Shown piece by piece: positions 22,401 to 33,334 of a stretch of DNA of 64,000 bases. The DNA is from Crossaster papposus. Taxonomy: Eukaryota > Echinodermata > Asteroidea > Velatida > Solasteridae. Where the stretch lies: assembly GCA_037893245.1 (NCBI GenBank), contig JBAIAA010000078.1, positions 868,001 through 932,000 on the forward strand, in the 5' to 3' direction. The stretch's first letter is position 1. The number at the start of each line of letters is the position of its first letter. A program made the position numbers and the translations under genes. The notes beneath the pieces were generated by a model. That model was given only the letters and a program-made list of their open reading frames with translations. It did not search any database and was not told where the DNA came from.

Positions 22401-25004
22401 GGGACATGCATAACCGCGGACATTATGACCAACACGTAACAGTTCATACATTGCAGGATTTTGGACGGTGTATACTGTTTCAGTCATCCTCATTTGAAGT
22501 AAATATAAAGAGGCGCTAGAGCAACCGAAATTTGAGCACCAAGCATATCACGTTGCAACCAAAAAAATACAATGTTTATTTAATTAACCTTGGGCGAGCT
22601 AGGCGTTACAGGTTGGGATCTACCTAGGTACTAGGTAGCCCTGAGATTCCTTTCATGGACACGCGATATTTGGTTATACAGCGACCATATCACTTGGGAA
22701 TAAATGCTAACAGGTTCTTTGGGTCTGGGGAGATGGGGGATGATTGGATTTTGTTTTTAAAGTAGTGGACAATATTTTCTTTCACAAAAAGATATGGAGG
22801 GTCTGATCATACGCTTATACCGTGTGAGAGGGGCTGGAGTTTTCATGTTATTAACATTTGGAAAATGTTACCGGTTGGGAATTTTGCTGGATACGAAACA
22901 GAATGATGAAATCTAAGTTAGATCGGACCACCTGTACAAATGGCAGCTCTAATTTTAACTGGGCAAACAAATATATGATTGCTTTTCTTCTTACTCTAAA
23001 AAACTCGGCCAAATAGGATTTTAGGGATAAGTTGGGTTTATATAGGATCGTTCCTGTTTGAATTAGTACACCGGTTGGTAAACCTAATTTGTAAGAATCG
23101 TACAGGTTTTTGATTTGCACGGTCCTTGCATTACTTGTCGTCGTCTGTGCTGTCAGATACAATGAGGGGTTCTGAGAAAATGTCTGAAAAAGTTCTCAAA
23201 ATAAATAAACAAATCAAATCATCCATGATTCATTATTTTGCAGTTTTTTCCACTATGTCATTTGCCCAATTCCATCTCATTTTGCCAGAACGTTTTCATA
23301 TATGTCACACGTACGCCACATTTCCTCTTTTTTAAAAGAGTTTTACCCTGAATCAGAGCAATATTATTGTTCCCATTATATATTTCGGTTTAGGCAATCG
23401 CAATTTACAAGCCTTGGGCTCCGTGTCCAGCCGCGCCGCGAAGCCCCGTGTCCACAATGAACGACAGAGACGCCCCCACCTGATAAATGTTGACGAAACC
23501 GCCCTGTAGGAGTTCACACCAAGGAAAATTGATGGCGGTGGGAGATTGTTCAAATCAGACAAATTAAATCCGTTTTCCTGTCTTAGATGGAACAGCTCCG
23601 CACGTGTATATACGCGGAAGCTATAGTACTGTTTTTTTCTTTCTGTTTGCGCGCGGAATTTGTGTCCAAGCGGTAATTTCCCGACAATACAATCAGCTCG
23701 TAGACAGGGCGAGATGTTGTGAAGAGAGAACTGTAGGGCTCGAGGCTTGAAGTACTCGGATGAAGATGATCGTTTATCATCGTGGATGAGGAGGGTGAGG
23801 ACATCTGACAATGCCTTCCGGGCAACACATGGACGCCAGAGAGCATCAAGATTAACACGCACACACAAAAACCTTCAGCCTTGTACCTGCTCTGGTGCTG
23901 ACTACTCTGTGATTTATGGAAACCGTCCGTTTCTCTTATTCCGTTTGTTGGGTTTAGATGACTCAGACTATAAATCATGAATCGGTGTTGTGCGATACCA
24001 AACATTACCTAACCCGCTGTTTTCCTCTGTCTTGTGTCTCGTAAACTCCTGAATTTCTTTTAAATTGATTTCCCTCCTGTCTGCCAGTAGCTTTTCCCCC
24101 CTTCTATTTAACCATTACAAACAAACTGTGATCCACTTTTTAACGTGAATTGGCGATGGAATTGTTTTACGAGACTTCCATAATTGTGCATCAGTTACCT
24201 TATATATCTCACAATGTATATGCCACAATTAGCTAACTCTAACGCCTTTTCCCTACATACACGATGTTTGTTATGGTAGAGCACGATTTTTCAAAGTAGA
24301 CAAATCTTAACCCTCAGTCCAGCAACGAGCCTCCAAAGGGTGGACAAAAACTATGTGTTTGTTTATATTTTTATTTTTTTTCAGTCAATGGAGCTGTCCT
24401 TTTTTTTCATCTATCCCTAGACCCTGCTGAATGGACTGGGGAAAAAATTCTAACCCAGGAGGTCATTCAGGGGGTGAAACATCCCTTCAAAATAATGGTT
24501 TTGGCCAAAAGCCATAGAGTTGTGCAAACAAATCGAAATCTGATCCCATTGTGTATAGCCGCTGTCAAAAAAAGTCTCTGACATCTATTTGAGCGGCCTT
24601 GGGGTAGATAACAAACACAGCTGTTATCAATCGTGACCCAGACATCCCCTGGGGGGTAGTTAGAGCTGTTGGTCGTTGTTATTTGTACAGTGTGTATCCT
24701 ATTGCTGTTTCATGTCTGTATTGCGCAATACTGATTTCAATGTTTACATGCTTGCAATGGATGTCCTTAAAAAAATACATAAAATAGCCAGAATGTTTAA
24801 ATCTTTGATATGTGTGTCCAGGGTCCTTATATCCATCTGTTCAAACCATTAGAACAAGATTTGGGCCCCCCCAACACAGTTATTTACCCCCCAACATAAA
24901 ATGCCTACCGATGGATCCCCGTTGTGCACCTCTGAAAATTTTTTTAGTTGGTGCAGCCGAGGGTTAATGTACCCATGATGTACCGTAGCAATTCGCACTC
25001 AAAA
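22401..25004. other. Unassigned DNA; longest open frame unassigned
   Basis: Includes a GC-richer block at about 23380-24000 with the longest open frame of the window, on the minus strand (23353-23868, 171 codons), overlapped by a 140-codon frame (23583-24005). Neither contains a domain that I recognise, and there is no signal or membrane pattern to support them. I cannot decide between a host exon and chance. Confidence 0.3.
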
Positions 25005-25740
25005 GTTCAAGGTCAATCGAATTATACGTCTTGTCAATGCGCTATCAAGACGCCGTCAAGATGTGGTACCGCAGTAGTGCGATAGTACCACGACAGTGTT
25101 ACGAATTATTACGATAGAGTTACGACATCGTCAATATTTGTCACGGCGTACTACAAAATGCCAAGATTGTACTACGACGTCACTACGGCGTCAGTACGAT
25201 TTCGCAAGACGCCAGTACGACGTCATACGAATTAACAAGACGCCTGTACGATTTAATTAATCACATGACAACAAAGGCGCAATGGGTGAATATTTTGATG
25301 TTGTCGTTGTCGTCACGATTCTTCGATCCAGGGAAGGAGTTTTTTTTAGCCCAACAAGTAAAGGCCCCTTTTGCGCGTTTTTCTCAAGTTCGGCTTGGTA
25401 GCGTGTGTCTCAAGTTCGGCATGGCAGCGTGTGTGTTATAACTTTCCTACGATGGAAACAAACAAACAAACAAACAAAACGACCAACAAGAGTCACGTGA
25501 TACAAATTACGTTCTTGGTGGCGTCTTAGTGGCGTCTTGTTCAAGTCGTGCTAAGTCGCAGGATCGTAGTGGCATCGTATCAGCAACATAGCGAAGTCTT
25601 TGCTGTTGTGGCCATTACGAATGAGTACGAATGAGTACGAATGAACAAGACGCCGTCACGACATACCAAGACAACATCACGACAATGTCACCTCAACGTT
25701 ACGACTGTCATACGATGCTGCTGCGGTTGACAATACATTT
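25005..25740. mobile_element. TACGAC/AAGACGCC motif-array element
   Basis: Variants of ACGACGTC, AAGACGCCGTCA and TACGAAT recur throughout. Examples are CAAGACGCCGTCAAG near 25049, AACAAGACGCCTGTACG near 25230, ATGAACAAGACGCCGTCACG near 25641, and inverse forms GGCGTCTTAGTGGCGTCTTG near 25520. A central non-array part (about 25270-25470) includes a CAAA repeat. Non-coding; ends unclear. Confidence 0.5.
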
Positions 25741-25784
25741 TTCGACCACTTCGGTAGAGCAAGATTGATTTTAACATCTTAAAA

Positions 25785-26450
25785 AATCGTGCTCCTCCAC
25801 GGATGCATCACGCTCCACTACGGTGCGCTACGGTGGATCACGATTGACCACGAACGTGTACGACGCCGTTTACGTTTCCTAACGTTTCCTTATGATTCCT
25901 TACGGAAGCGTTGCGATGTGTTAGGTATCAAAAAGAATGTACAGTGATTTCATTACGGAAGCTTAACGGTTCCTTGCGGATACACTGCGGTTCCTTAGTT
26001 TTCTTGCGATCTCTTACGGCGGCGTTGCGGTGCCACAACAGTCCATGCGATTTGTTACGATACATTACGGCGCTGTTACGGAGGCGTTGCGGTGACTGCG
26101 GCGGACCTAGAAAAAAACAAAGCTGTAGCAGTCCGTACTAAACCGTAATAAGCCGCTGTGAATCGGGGATATCCTCAACACCACCGTATTTTCTCCGTAG
26201 GGTTCCGGAAGGAACCCGCACGCAACCGGTACGCAATTGCGAAGGTCCGTAGAGAATCGGGATGTGAACCGTGACGTTACCGTCATGTTCCCGTTACGCA
26301 GCCGTAATAAATCGTAAGAACCGTTTGTACCAACGTAACCACAACATTATCTCCAGGGTGTTCACGATTTTGCTCAAAAATCTCAACGCTGCCGTAGAAA
26401 GAACATCCATGGACGTCCGTAGACGTCCGTAAAAAAAACCACATTTGTTG
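25785..26450. mobile_element. TTACGG/CCGTAA motif-array element
   Basis: The left half carries TTACGG/TTGCGG words (CCTTACGGAAGCGTTGCG, CTTACGGCGGCGTTGCGG, GTTACGGAGGCGTTGCGG). The right half carries the complements (AACCGTAATAAGCCG, GTTACGCAGCCGTAATAA, GTCCGTAGACGTCCGTAA). The orientation switch near 26100 makes the whole element a degenerate palindrome. Confidence 0.55.
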
Positions 26451-27200
26451 GTGTGAGGTGGCCTTTAGCAAACATCGTGTATGTGGGAACGGGGCATAAC
26501 AGGTTAATTATTTGGTAACCCGCTTACGATGTTGACACTTGTTGTTTCAAACGAAAAAACAAACATACAACTGATAATGAAAGAGAACAAACAACGTTTT
26601 TATGAAGCCTAAAACTCAGGTTAGCAACCAATCGGCAAACAATGGCTTCCAGAACGCTCCACTAGTCGGAAGCTCCTGCAATAATCACAGTAATGACGCA
26701 TTTCACCGAGCGGGATTTTGTTTTCTCTCGCGAATGATGTATTTATCTTTTCTTGACATTTCGAAAATCAAATCCCTTTGCACCGCAAATAATAATTGAC
26801 CTGTACACGCGGCTCGTAATGCAAGGACGATTTCAGTAAATCTGTTTTGCCCTTGGCTGGAATTGACGATGTATGTTTATGATTTCCTCGGCCCACAGAG
26901 ATGAGTCCTTTCTCTATGCTCGCCCGAAGTGATCTCCATGCTCGCCCGAGGTGATCTCTCTTTTGTTTTCCTCCTCTGTTTGATTAAAACCCAATCAATA
27001 AAACTCCCCTCTCTTCCCTTCCCGCTGTCTAATTTTTAAGACGAGGAGGGTTTGAAAAGTGGGAGGTTTCCCTGGCAACGTTTTTGCAGCTGCCAACAGA
27101 TTTCGTTATGACTGTTTGTCTCCCTAAAGGGGATCTATGCGGCGCGAAATCACACTCAAAAGGTTATTACTATCAGATGCCTTTGGTCATACTAAATAAT
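26451..27200. promoter_or_regulatory. Unassigned DNA with an X-box-like motif
   Basis: GTTTCCCTGGCAAC (27067-27080) fits the RFX X-box pattern. Nearby are TTGATTAAAACCCAATCAAT (about 26979) and a 23-bp direct repeat ATGCTCGCCCGARGTGATCT at 26917 and 26939. No gene is seen, and the regulatory reading is inference. Confidence 0.2.
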
Positions 27201-27210
27201 AATTGGTGAA

Positions 27211-27229
27211 CGGGGGGGGGGGGGGGGGG
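27211..27229 (+). repeat. Poly-G tract
   Basis: About 19 consecutive G followed by A-rich sequence. It supplies stop-free glycine or proline codons to frames on both strands. Confidence 0.95.
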
Positions 27230-27747
27230 AAATATGAAACTCCGATTCCAAATCTTAGTTTTCTGGTTCTCTTATTCTGGATGATACAGTGGGCCCTTGG
27301 TTTTATTGTAACGCGTTTGTTTATTCTCGGAGTATCTCCGTTGTCAGTTCTTGTTATAATTTCACAGCTCCGAGTTTGCATCTGCGCCATTCAAATTGGA
27401 ATTGAAAAATCTATCTACAACAACTGTCATAACACTACAAACAATTTCAGAGGTTTGGATAGTACAGGCTATGTGACCCACTTTGGTATGTTATTGCTTA
27501 TTTTGTGAGTACGCGTGATAGGTGTGGAGGCAATACCAACCGGCTTTGTTCGCAGGGTTGATGACGTTATTCAAACCCCGTAATCAGTGCCTAGCCCTCA
27601 AGGACACATACAAAACCTCAAACATTGATCTGTAATTTTTGCAAATAACCTTAAATATAATATCAACATTTTCAGAGAATCACAAAAGTTACAACACCAG
27701 GCCGAGGGAGCACAATTATTATTGTTATTATTATTGGTAGTATTCTC

Positions 27748-28014
27748 CAAATGGGCACTTAGGGAGACAATCCCATAGAGATGTACACAAACTAAAAACA
27801 GTCCTAACTTGTTTACCCTAACCCTTTTCTCTAAGATCTTCGAGATTTATGCTATTTAGACCAAAATCTGTCGTTCTAAGACAAAACTAACTCCCAAATA
27901 TTGTTTTTTAGGGTAGCTAGACACTTAGGGAGACACTGAAATGTCTCCCTAAGTGCCACTGTCTCCTTATTACCTAAAAACTTACGCTAATTTGTCTCCC
28001 CAAGTGCCTATTTG
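27748..28014. mobile_element. TIR MITE with GGGAGACA motif
   Basis: 22-bp termini CAAATGGGCACTTAGGGAGACA and its near-exact complement (27993-28014, one or two mismatches). Two further inward-facing copies (CACTTAGGGAGACA and TGTCTCCCTAAGTGCC) lie at about 27924-27960. Non-coding, 267 bp. A related fragment is at 34480-34560. Confidence 0.8.
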
Positions 28015-28320
28015 ACTATTAGTATTATTGGTTTATTAAAAACTGTTAAACATTGCAGCCAAAAAGGCTGAATCGTGTTTAAAATCCATTCGAGTAAAAC
28101 AAAAAATGTAAAAATCCGGCAAAGATTATATACATGTGATAGGCCTACACATTCAAATGTGGATTAAAATAAATATGCTAATTATCTTTCTTCTTTTTTA
28201 TCATAATAATACAAATCGGAAAACCATAGCACACCTTAACAATATTTATAAATATATATACATGCATATAAAAAGTATAAAAATAAAAATATATACATTT
28301 AATTTATTTTAAAATATATG

Positions 28321-29199
28321 ATGCTAGGTTCCAACTGTCGTGCGACCCGTTACGAACGCCACGATTGGCGTTTCGTTGCTGATCGTGGAATTTGTGTTTC
28401 CTTTTCTGAAATTTCACGTTTGGATACGAGTTGATGCGAGTCGATACGTTCTGGTACGATTAGGTGCGCTTGAAGGCGATATAGTCACGATTGGTCAATT
28501 TCAGGTGACACGATCTATCACGATCTGGTCTCCCGTTCAGATACGATCAGATACGTTGTGATAAAATTGTCCCGATTGAGTCCCCGATTGGGTCCCGATC
28601 TGACACGATCAGCGAGATCGGGGTCCCCGATTTGGGACAATCTGGAACGTGGAGATACGTTCCGATCCGATACGTACGTTCCGATACGATCATCACAAAC
28701 CGATGCGCTCTGTTGCGATCAGATATGATTGTGGTCGCGATGTCTTTCACGATCGGGATGGAGAGAGATCACGATTTGAGCCCCGATTGGACCCCGACGG
28801 GTATATATACAGCCCGACTGACCATGGACTTCATTGTTTCTTGAACTTCTACAGAGTGAAAACTACAACCCAAAATCAAATCGCAGCGCATCTCAACAGA
28901 GATGCGCTGTCCAAGGTTGATCCCGATCACCACGATTTGAAAGCACGATTAGATGCGACCTGTCGCGCTTTGTTACGATCCATTACGATCTGATGCGATG
29001 ATCACGACTAAAAGTCAATCGTGTTGATCGTAGACAATTGTTGAACCGTCCAAAAATCTTCTACGATCAACACGATTGCCACGACTGACCTCAAGGTCTG
29101 ATAAGGTCTGATAAGGTCTGATAGGATCACCACGATTACTCTACGATTAAGACTACGATTTCAATCATGGCGCGAATCGTGATAGTGGGAACCTAGCAT
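28321..29199. mobile_element. ACGATC motif-array element with TIRs, 879 bp
   Basis: Ends ATGCTAGGTTCC and GGAACCTAGCAT are perfect inverted repeats. Almost the whole interior is variants of ACGATC, ACGATT and GATCGT. Examples are CACGATCTATCACGATCTGG, ACGTTCCGATACGATCATC, CTACGATCAACACGATTGCC, and the triple tandem AAGGTCTGATAAGGTCTGAT near 29092. No coding capacity; frames at 28340-28993 lack recognisable domains. A non-autonomous DNA transposon is the best reading. Confidence 0.8.
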
Positions 29200-29326
29200 A
29201 AAGGTATACAAACTCAAGAGGGACATTGGGGGTCCACGATTGCCGGTGTTTACATTGTATGGGTGGGTGTGTCAATCGGTGAGTTTGTTTTTGATTGAAA
29301 CAGGGTACTTATAATTTGTATTTGTT

Positions 29327-29485
29327 TACTTAAATTACAAAATGAGGATTAGTGTTTGGGTTAAGGTATAATATAGGGTATATTTGGTCGTAATTTTAAC
29401 CCAGGAAATTAATTGTAGTCAATATTGGAGCATTTTGAAAAACGTGCTCGACTTTGTAATCATTTTGTACACGAGAACAAAGATG
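29327..29485. repeat. Dispersed repeat C, copy 1
   Basis: The stretch with TTAGTGTTTGGGTTAAGG, TATAATATAGGGTATATTTG, AACGTGCTCGACTTTGTAAT and TTTTGTACACGAGAACAAAG is present in inverse orientation at 48221-48397, about 80 percent alike by eye. Non-coding. Confidence 0.8.
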
Positions 29486-29708
29486 ACCAATGACGCGAAT
29501 GCTACAGATTACTCCAGTCATGCAGTGCTTGCATATACCCCACGCGAACCTCCGGTAATTTTTGCTGTCACTGATTAGTGGTGTGGTATCATGTGACAGG
29601 ATCTCATGAATATGTAATAGGATACCATTTTGGAATAGACTGTGTGTAAGTCTCGCGCACAAAGGTCACGATTGAACTGCCCGTGACCCACATAGCTGCC
29701 GTGTATAG

Positions 29709-29815
29709 AACTTTTACGTGAGGTTGGTTTTGTTTTTGATAATACTTTGTCTTTACGAAGATCTGAACCATGAAACGGCCATAAATATGGATAATTAATT
29801 ACATTTTATTTTACA
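29709..29815. repeat. Dispersed repeat D, copy 1
   Basis: AACTTTTACGTGAGGTTG, AATACTTTGTCTTTACG and GATCTGAACCATGAAACGGC match in inverse orientation the segment 46745-46852. Repeats C and D are both inverted between the two loci. Confidence 0.8.
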
Positions 29816-32080
29816 ATAATATAAAAACATGCGCGACAGTCTTAATTATTAAAGAAAAGGAGACAAAAACGTTTGACCCAAGCGTACAAGTTGCAGCGTG
29901 CATTTTGGCTCATTTTCGGGAAGAGAAAGCCCAACCCCCAAAATCCATGTACTGCATGTCACTGCGCTGACGTGTGCGGACGTAGCAGAATATACAAATT
30001 TCCATAAAGATATGGCTAAAAGCGCCTTATATTGCATGTGGTCCACGCTTTAGAATAACTAGCTCGTGAACGAGAAAACAATAAAGATGATGTACGTATG
30101 ACCTAAATAGATTTTTTTGTTTCATTTTCTATAATTTTATATATCGTTAAAAATTGAAATGAAAAATATTATTTATAAAAGTTGTTATCTACATTGTAGT
30201 AAAAAGAACAACGTCAAAACAAATTATTTCAAGAAAACTACTCGCTTTACACGTTGAAGCTCCTATTCGATGTGCCCGGAAGTTCGGTTTCTCGTAAAGT
30301 CTCGTACGTTCAATTATACCGAACTGATTCTATCCGAGTGTATTATACGTGTGTACAGTTTTACAAGTGAGTTTCTTGGGAATAGCTGTTAATTACGCCC
30401 CGTTGCATTGCAAAATTCGCGGTTGTACGGTTCGTAGACTGAGTTAAGCCGTAGCCCGTGCGTTACCCGCCGTTGGGCTAGCCGGCTGTAGCACTTGGTA
30501 CTTGTTTTTGTATCTAGTTATTCACTTTCCAGAATTAGCACCGTTTTATCCAATCCAAGGAAGTTTTGATGATTTTTTGTTAAAGGTCATATAGTCTCGA
30601 AAAATATAGCGAATATAAATAAACTGTATGTAATACCTGTTCACGTAGTATATTTGGCAGGTATTTACCAAGGCCGAGCACACTTTTACGTTTTAGCTCA
30701 ACAAAAGGCAGTTAGCACGAAATACCGCACTTCTTTTGAAACCCTGTTCGGTTTGTCTTGTTATGCCCGACAAAGCCCGGGAACTATCACCACTAACATC
30801 CAAGTACATGCATGAATTTATGACCCAGGTTTATCTCCAGACGGAAACAAATAACATTAGTGACAAATCCCTTGTGTGTTCGTAGGCACAATACGACGTT
30901 AGGCTTACGACATTTTCTAGACTGTTTAGCACTTAATACACAAATACTAATTTTTGCTCTCTAAAGAGCTATCGCATATAGCTTTCGCCGGCGGTATCTT
31001 GGGCATTCGTGTATTGCCCAGGGAATCGGGTTAATTATGTTATTTAGAAGCGGTTTGGTTCTTAACTGTTATGAGTTTGTACCATTCATGTCCCTTCGGT
31101 TCATGACATTACACATAATATGGTTATGTTTTATTTCTATACTAATGATTCAATTTCAGTTTAAAAGGCTTTGGAATTATATGTATTTTATCGTTTTAAA
31201 CAATTTATGTGTTCAGAATTAAGCTTTATGAATGTTCTTCAAAGGCTATAAAAACAACAACTTTAAAAAACATTTAAAACGTCAGCGATGATATATTTTT
31301 CTCCCGAAACGAGCTTGGCATCTTGGTTCGGTGTGGCTAAAGCTTTTCAGAACGTAAACTATAAATTGTTGTTTTGCCACCTCATAAAACAAATATAAAA
31401 ACAAAAATTGAAGATTTGAGTGTAATATTGTGGTCCCACTTGAATAATAAAATTATTAATTGACTTAATACTAAGACTGAGACAGTAAATTTAGATCAGT
31501 CACCAGCCTTAAAGATGCATCCACGGTTTTTACAGCGGAATACATTCAGAAGCCATCTCGTTATCTCTGGCATTGAACGTGCTTTTTTTCTTTCAGTAAG
31601 AAATACATGAAGCCCTTTTACACAATTCATTTCCTGAGTCATGTGATCAGGTCCTATTGTGCTTTATGTGCATTAAAATAGGCAAGTATTTGCAAGTAAT
31701 ATGAGACTGAAGATAATAGTATATAAGGCGCATTAATTAAATAATCTTCAGAGCAATGTTAACGTCATCACAATGTTAATTCATAACATGTTTAATGTGT
31801 TACAGTTTTAAAGAAATTCCAGGTGTGAAATACCAATACCAATATCACAATAATGTCCTATAATTATTACCTGCACATTATGATACCTTTGGTGATGACA
31901 TCTTGTTTTGAATGTATAACTGTTATAATATATACGCTACACGGTTGTAATTCCAAAAAAAATGGTAGAAATTGTTACTGATTCCAGTAACCAATGTCTA
32001 TTCTGGGTGACTTTATATATCTGTATGCAAATTATGCAAATTAACTTTTTGGTATCATATTCGGTGCGTAAGTGTGACGT
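29816..32080. other. Unassigned AT-rich DNA
   Basis: No gene or known element recognised on either strand. Frames are short and without recognisable domains. Confidence 0.4.
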
Positions 32081-32209
32081 CGTTATACAATTGTTGTCCG
32101 TCGTGACGTAGTCCATCGTGTTTTGTACACCCAAGGAGGAAAATGGCACCCGAGGCGAAACCGATGGTGCCATTTGCCCCCGGGGTGTGCAACAATTGTT
32201 TTGTTATAC
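32081..32209. repeat. Palindromic repeat, about 130 bp
   Basis: GTTATACAATTGTTG and CAACAATTGTTTTGTTATAC bound an inner hairpin that pairs TTGTACACCC-AAGGAGG-AAAATGGCACCC with GGTGCCATTTGCCCCCGGGGTGTGCAA. Because of the symmetry, both strands show a MAPxxxPxVPF reading frame. These are mirror frames, not genes. Confidence 0.7.
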
Positions 32210-33094
32210 CATGGTACATGTACAAACAGATGTTTTATTATACCATGGTATTAAATACAATTAAGAGGCACATGATTTTAGAAAACAAAGTCAGATTCGG
32301 TACTAACGTAACCATGATAACATTAACGTTAACGTACGTGCTCTTGAAATATTCAAACATTGGTCGGTATTTGTCTTCTTGTTCACGCTGCCTTGCTCAA
32401 AATCCAGATTGTTTCCCTTGGATCGACAAAAACACCTCCAAAATGCTTGTTACCACATATAATTATTCCGGTAACAAGCTTTTTGGCGGCCATTTTGAAG
32501 CAGATAAAAAAAAGTAATAACACCAAAAACGCTGTCACCGCTCAGGCTGAACGCTATCACACATTTTTTAACTCTAGTTCGCTATCAACTCAAAAATCGC
32601 TATGAGCATTACTCCTCTCGATCATTTTGATACCGGTGGCTGATTTATTTTTACCGAGGCTGATGGCTTAATACGTCATTGGAAGAACTCTCACTCCCCC
32701 CCCCCAAAAAAAAAAAAAAAAACCACCAAAAACACCAACAAACAAAAAACACAAAAAAACCAACATCCAGAAAGAGACAAAGTCAAACGAATTTGGCTTC
32801 ACTGGTTGATTGTGACAGCAGACATCGATATTCCTTCTCTGTTCGACATGCGGTACATGTAGATAACGTAGGCGCAGTATGTCAAATTACGTCATGGTTT
32901 ACAGCTTATTTACCGCTGACTGACCTGCCTTATTACAGGCGTAGGAATATTGGTCGCGCAGATACACGTTTACGCTTTGCGCTTTAATTTTGTCTTTTTT
33001 AATTTTGTCCTTGTGAAAACAAATCAATCAAATGGTCAAAGCATGAAATTTGACACACAATTATAATACTGGTATGTCATGATAAAACCATTTG
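32210..33094. other. Unassigned DNA with a poly-C/poly-A tract
   Basis: C-run then A-run at 32695-32722 followed by CAAAAACACCAACA-type low complexity. Frames crossing it are artefacts. Confidence 0.45.
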
Positions 33095-33102
33095 GCTACA
33101 GG

Positions 33103-33326
33103 CAGGGATGTAGTCGAGTCCATCACAAGTCCCTGCAAGTCCCTGCAAGTCCATCACAAGTCCTCCAGTTCCAATTCAAATCACAAGCTATTCAAATCAG
33201 CTTTGACAAAAGCATTCCTTTGTCATTGTTCATCCAGTTACTTGTGACTGCCTTTATGAAGGGACTTGTGACTGGCTTCACGAAAGGACTTGTGAAAGGA
33301 CTTGCAGGGACTCGACTACAACCCTG
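33103..33326. mobile_element. hAT-type MITE with 8-bp target duplications
   Basis: 224 bp. Termini CAGGGATGTAGTCGAGTCC and GGGACTCGACTACAACCCTG are inverted repeats. The element is flanked by the identical 8-mer GCTACAGG at 33095-33102 and 33327-33334. CAGGG ends with 8-bp duplications are the hAT-superfamily signature. The interior is made of TCACAAGTCC/GGACTTGTGA and CAAGTCCCTG variants in both orientations. Non-coding. Confidence 0.95.
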
Positions 33327-33334
33327 GCTACAGG

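Noticed and set aside
23353-24005. Overlapping minus-strand frames of 171 and 140 codons, the former among the longest in the window
   Set aside because: No domain, signal or membrane pattern recognised. The overlap of two frames in a GC-richer block suggests reduced stop frequency. A protein search and RNA-seq would decide.
32143-32517. 124-codon frame starting MAPEAKPMVPF, with a similar MAPSVSPRVPF frame on the other strand
   Set aside because: The similarity of the two is the mirror symmetry of a palindrome, not a duplicated gene.
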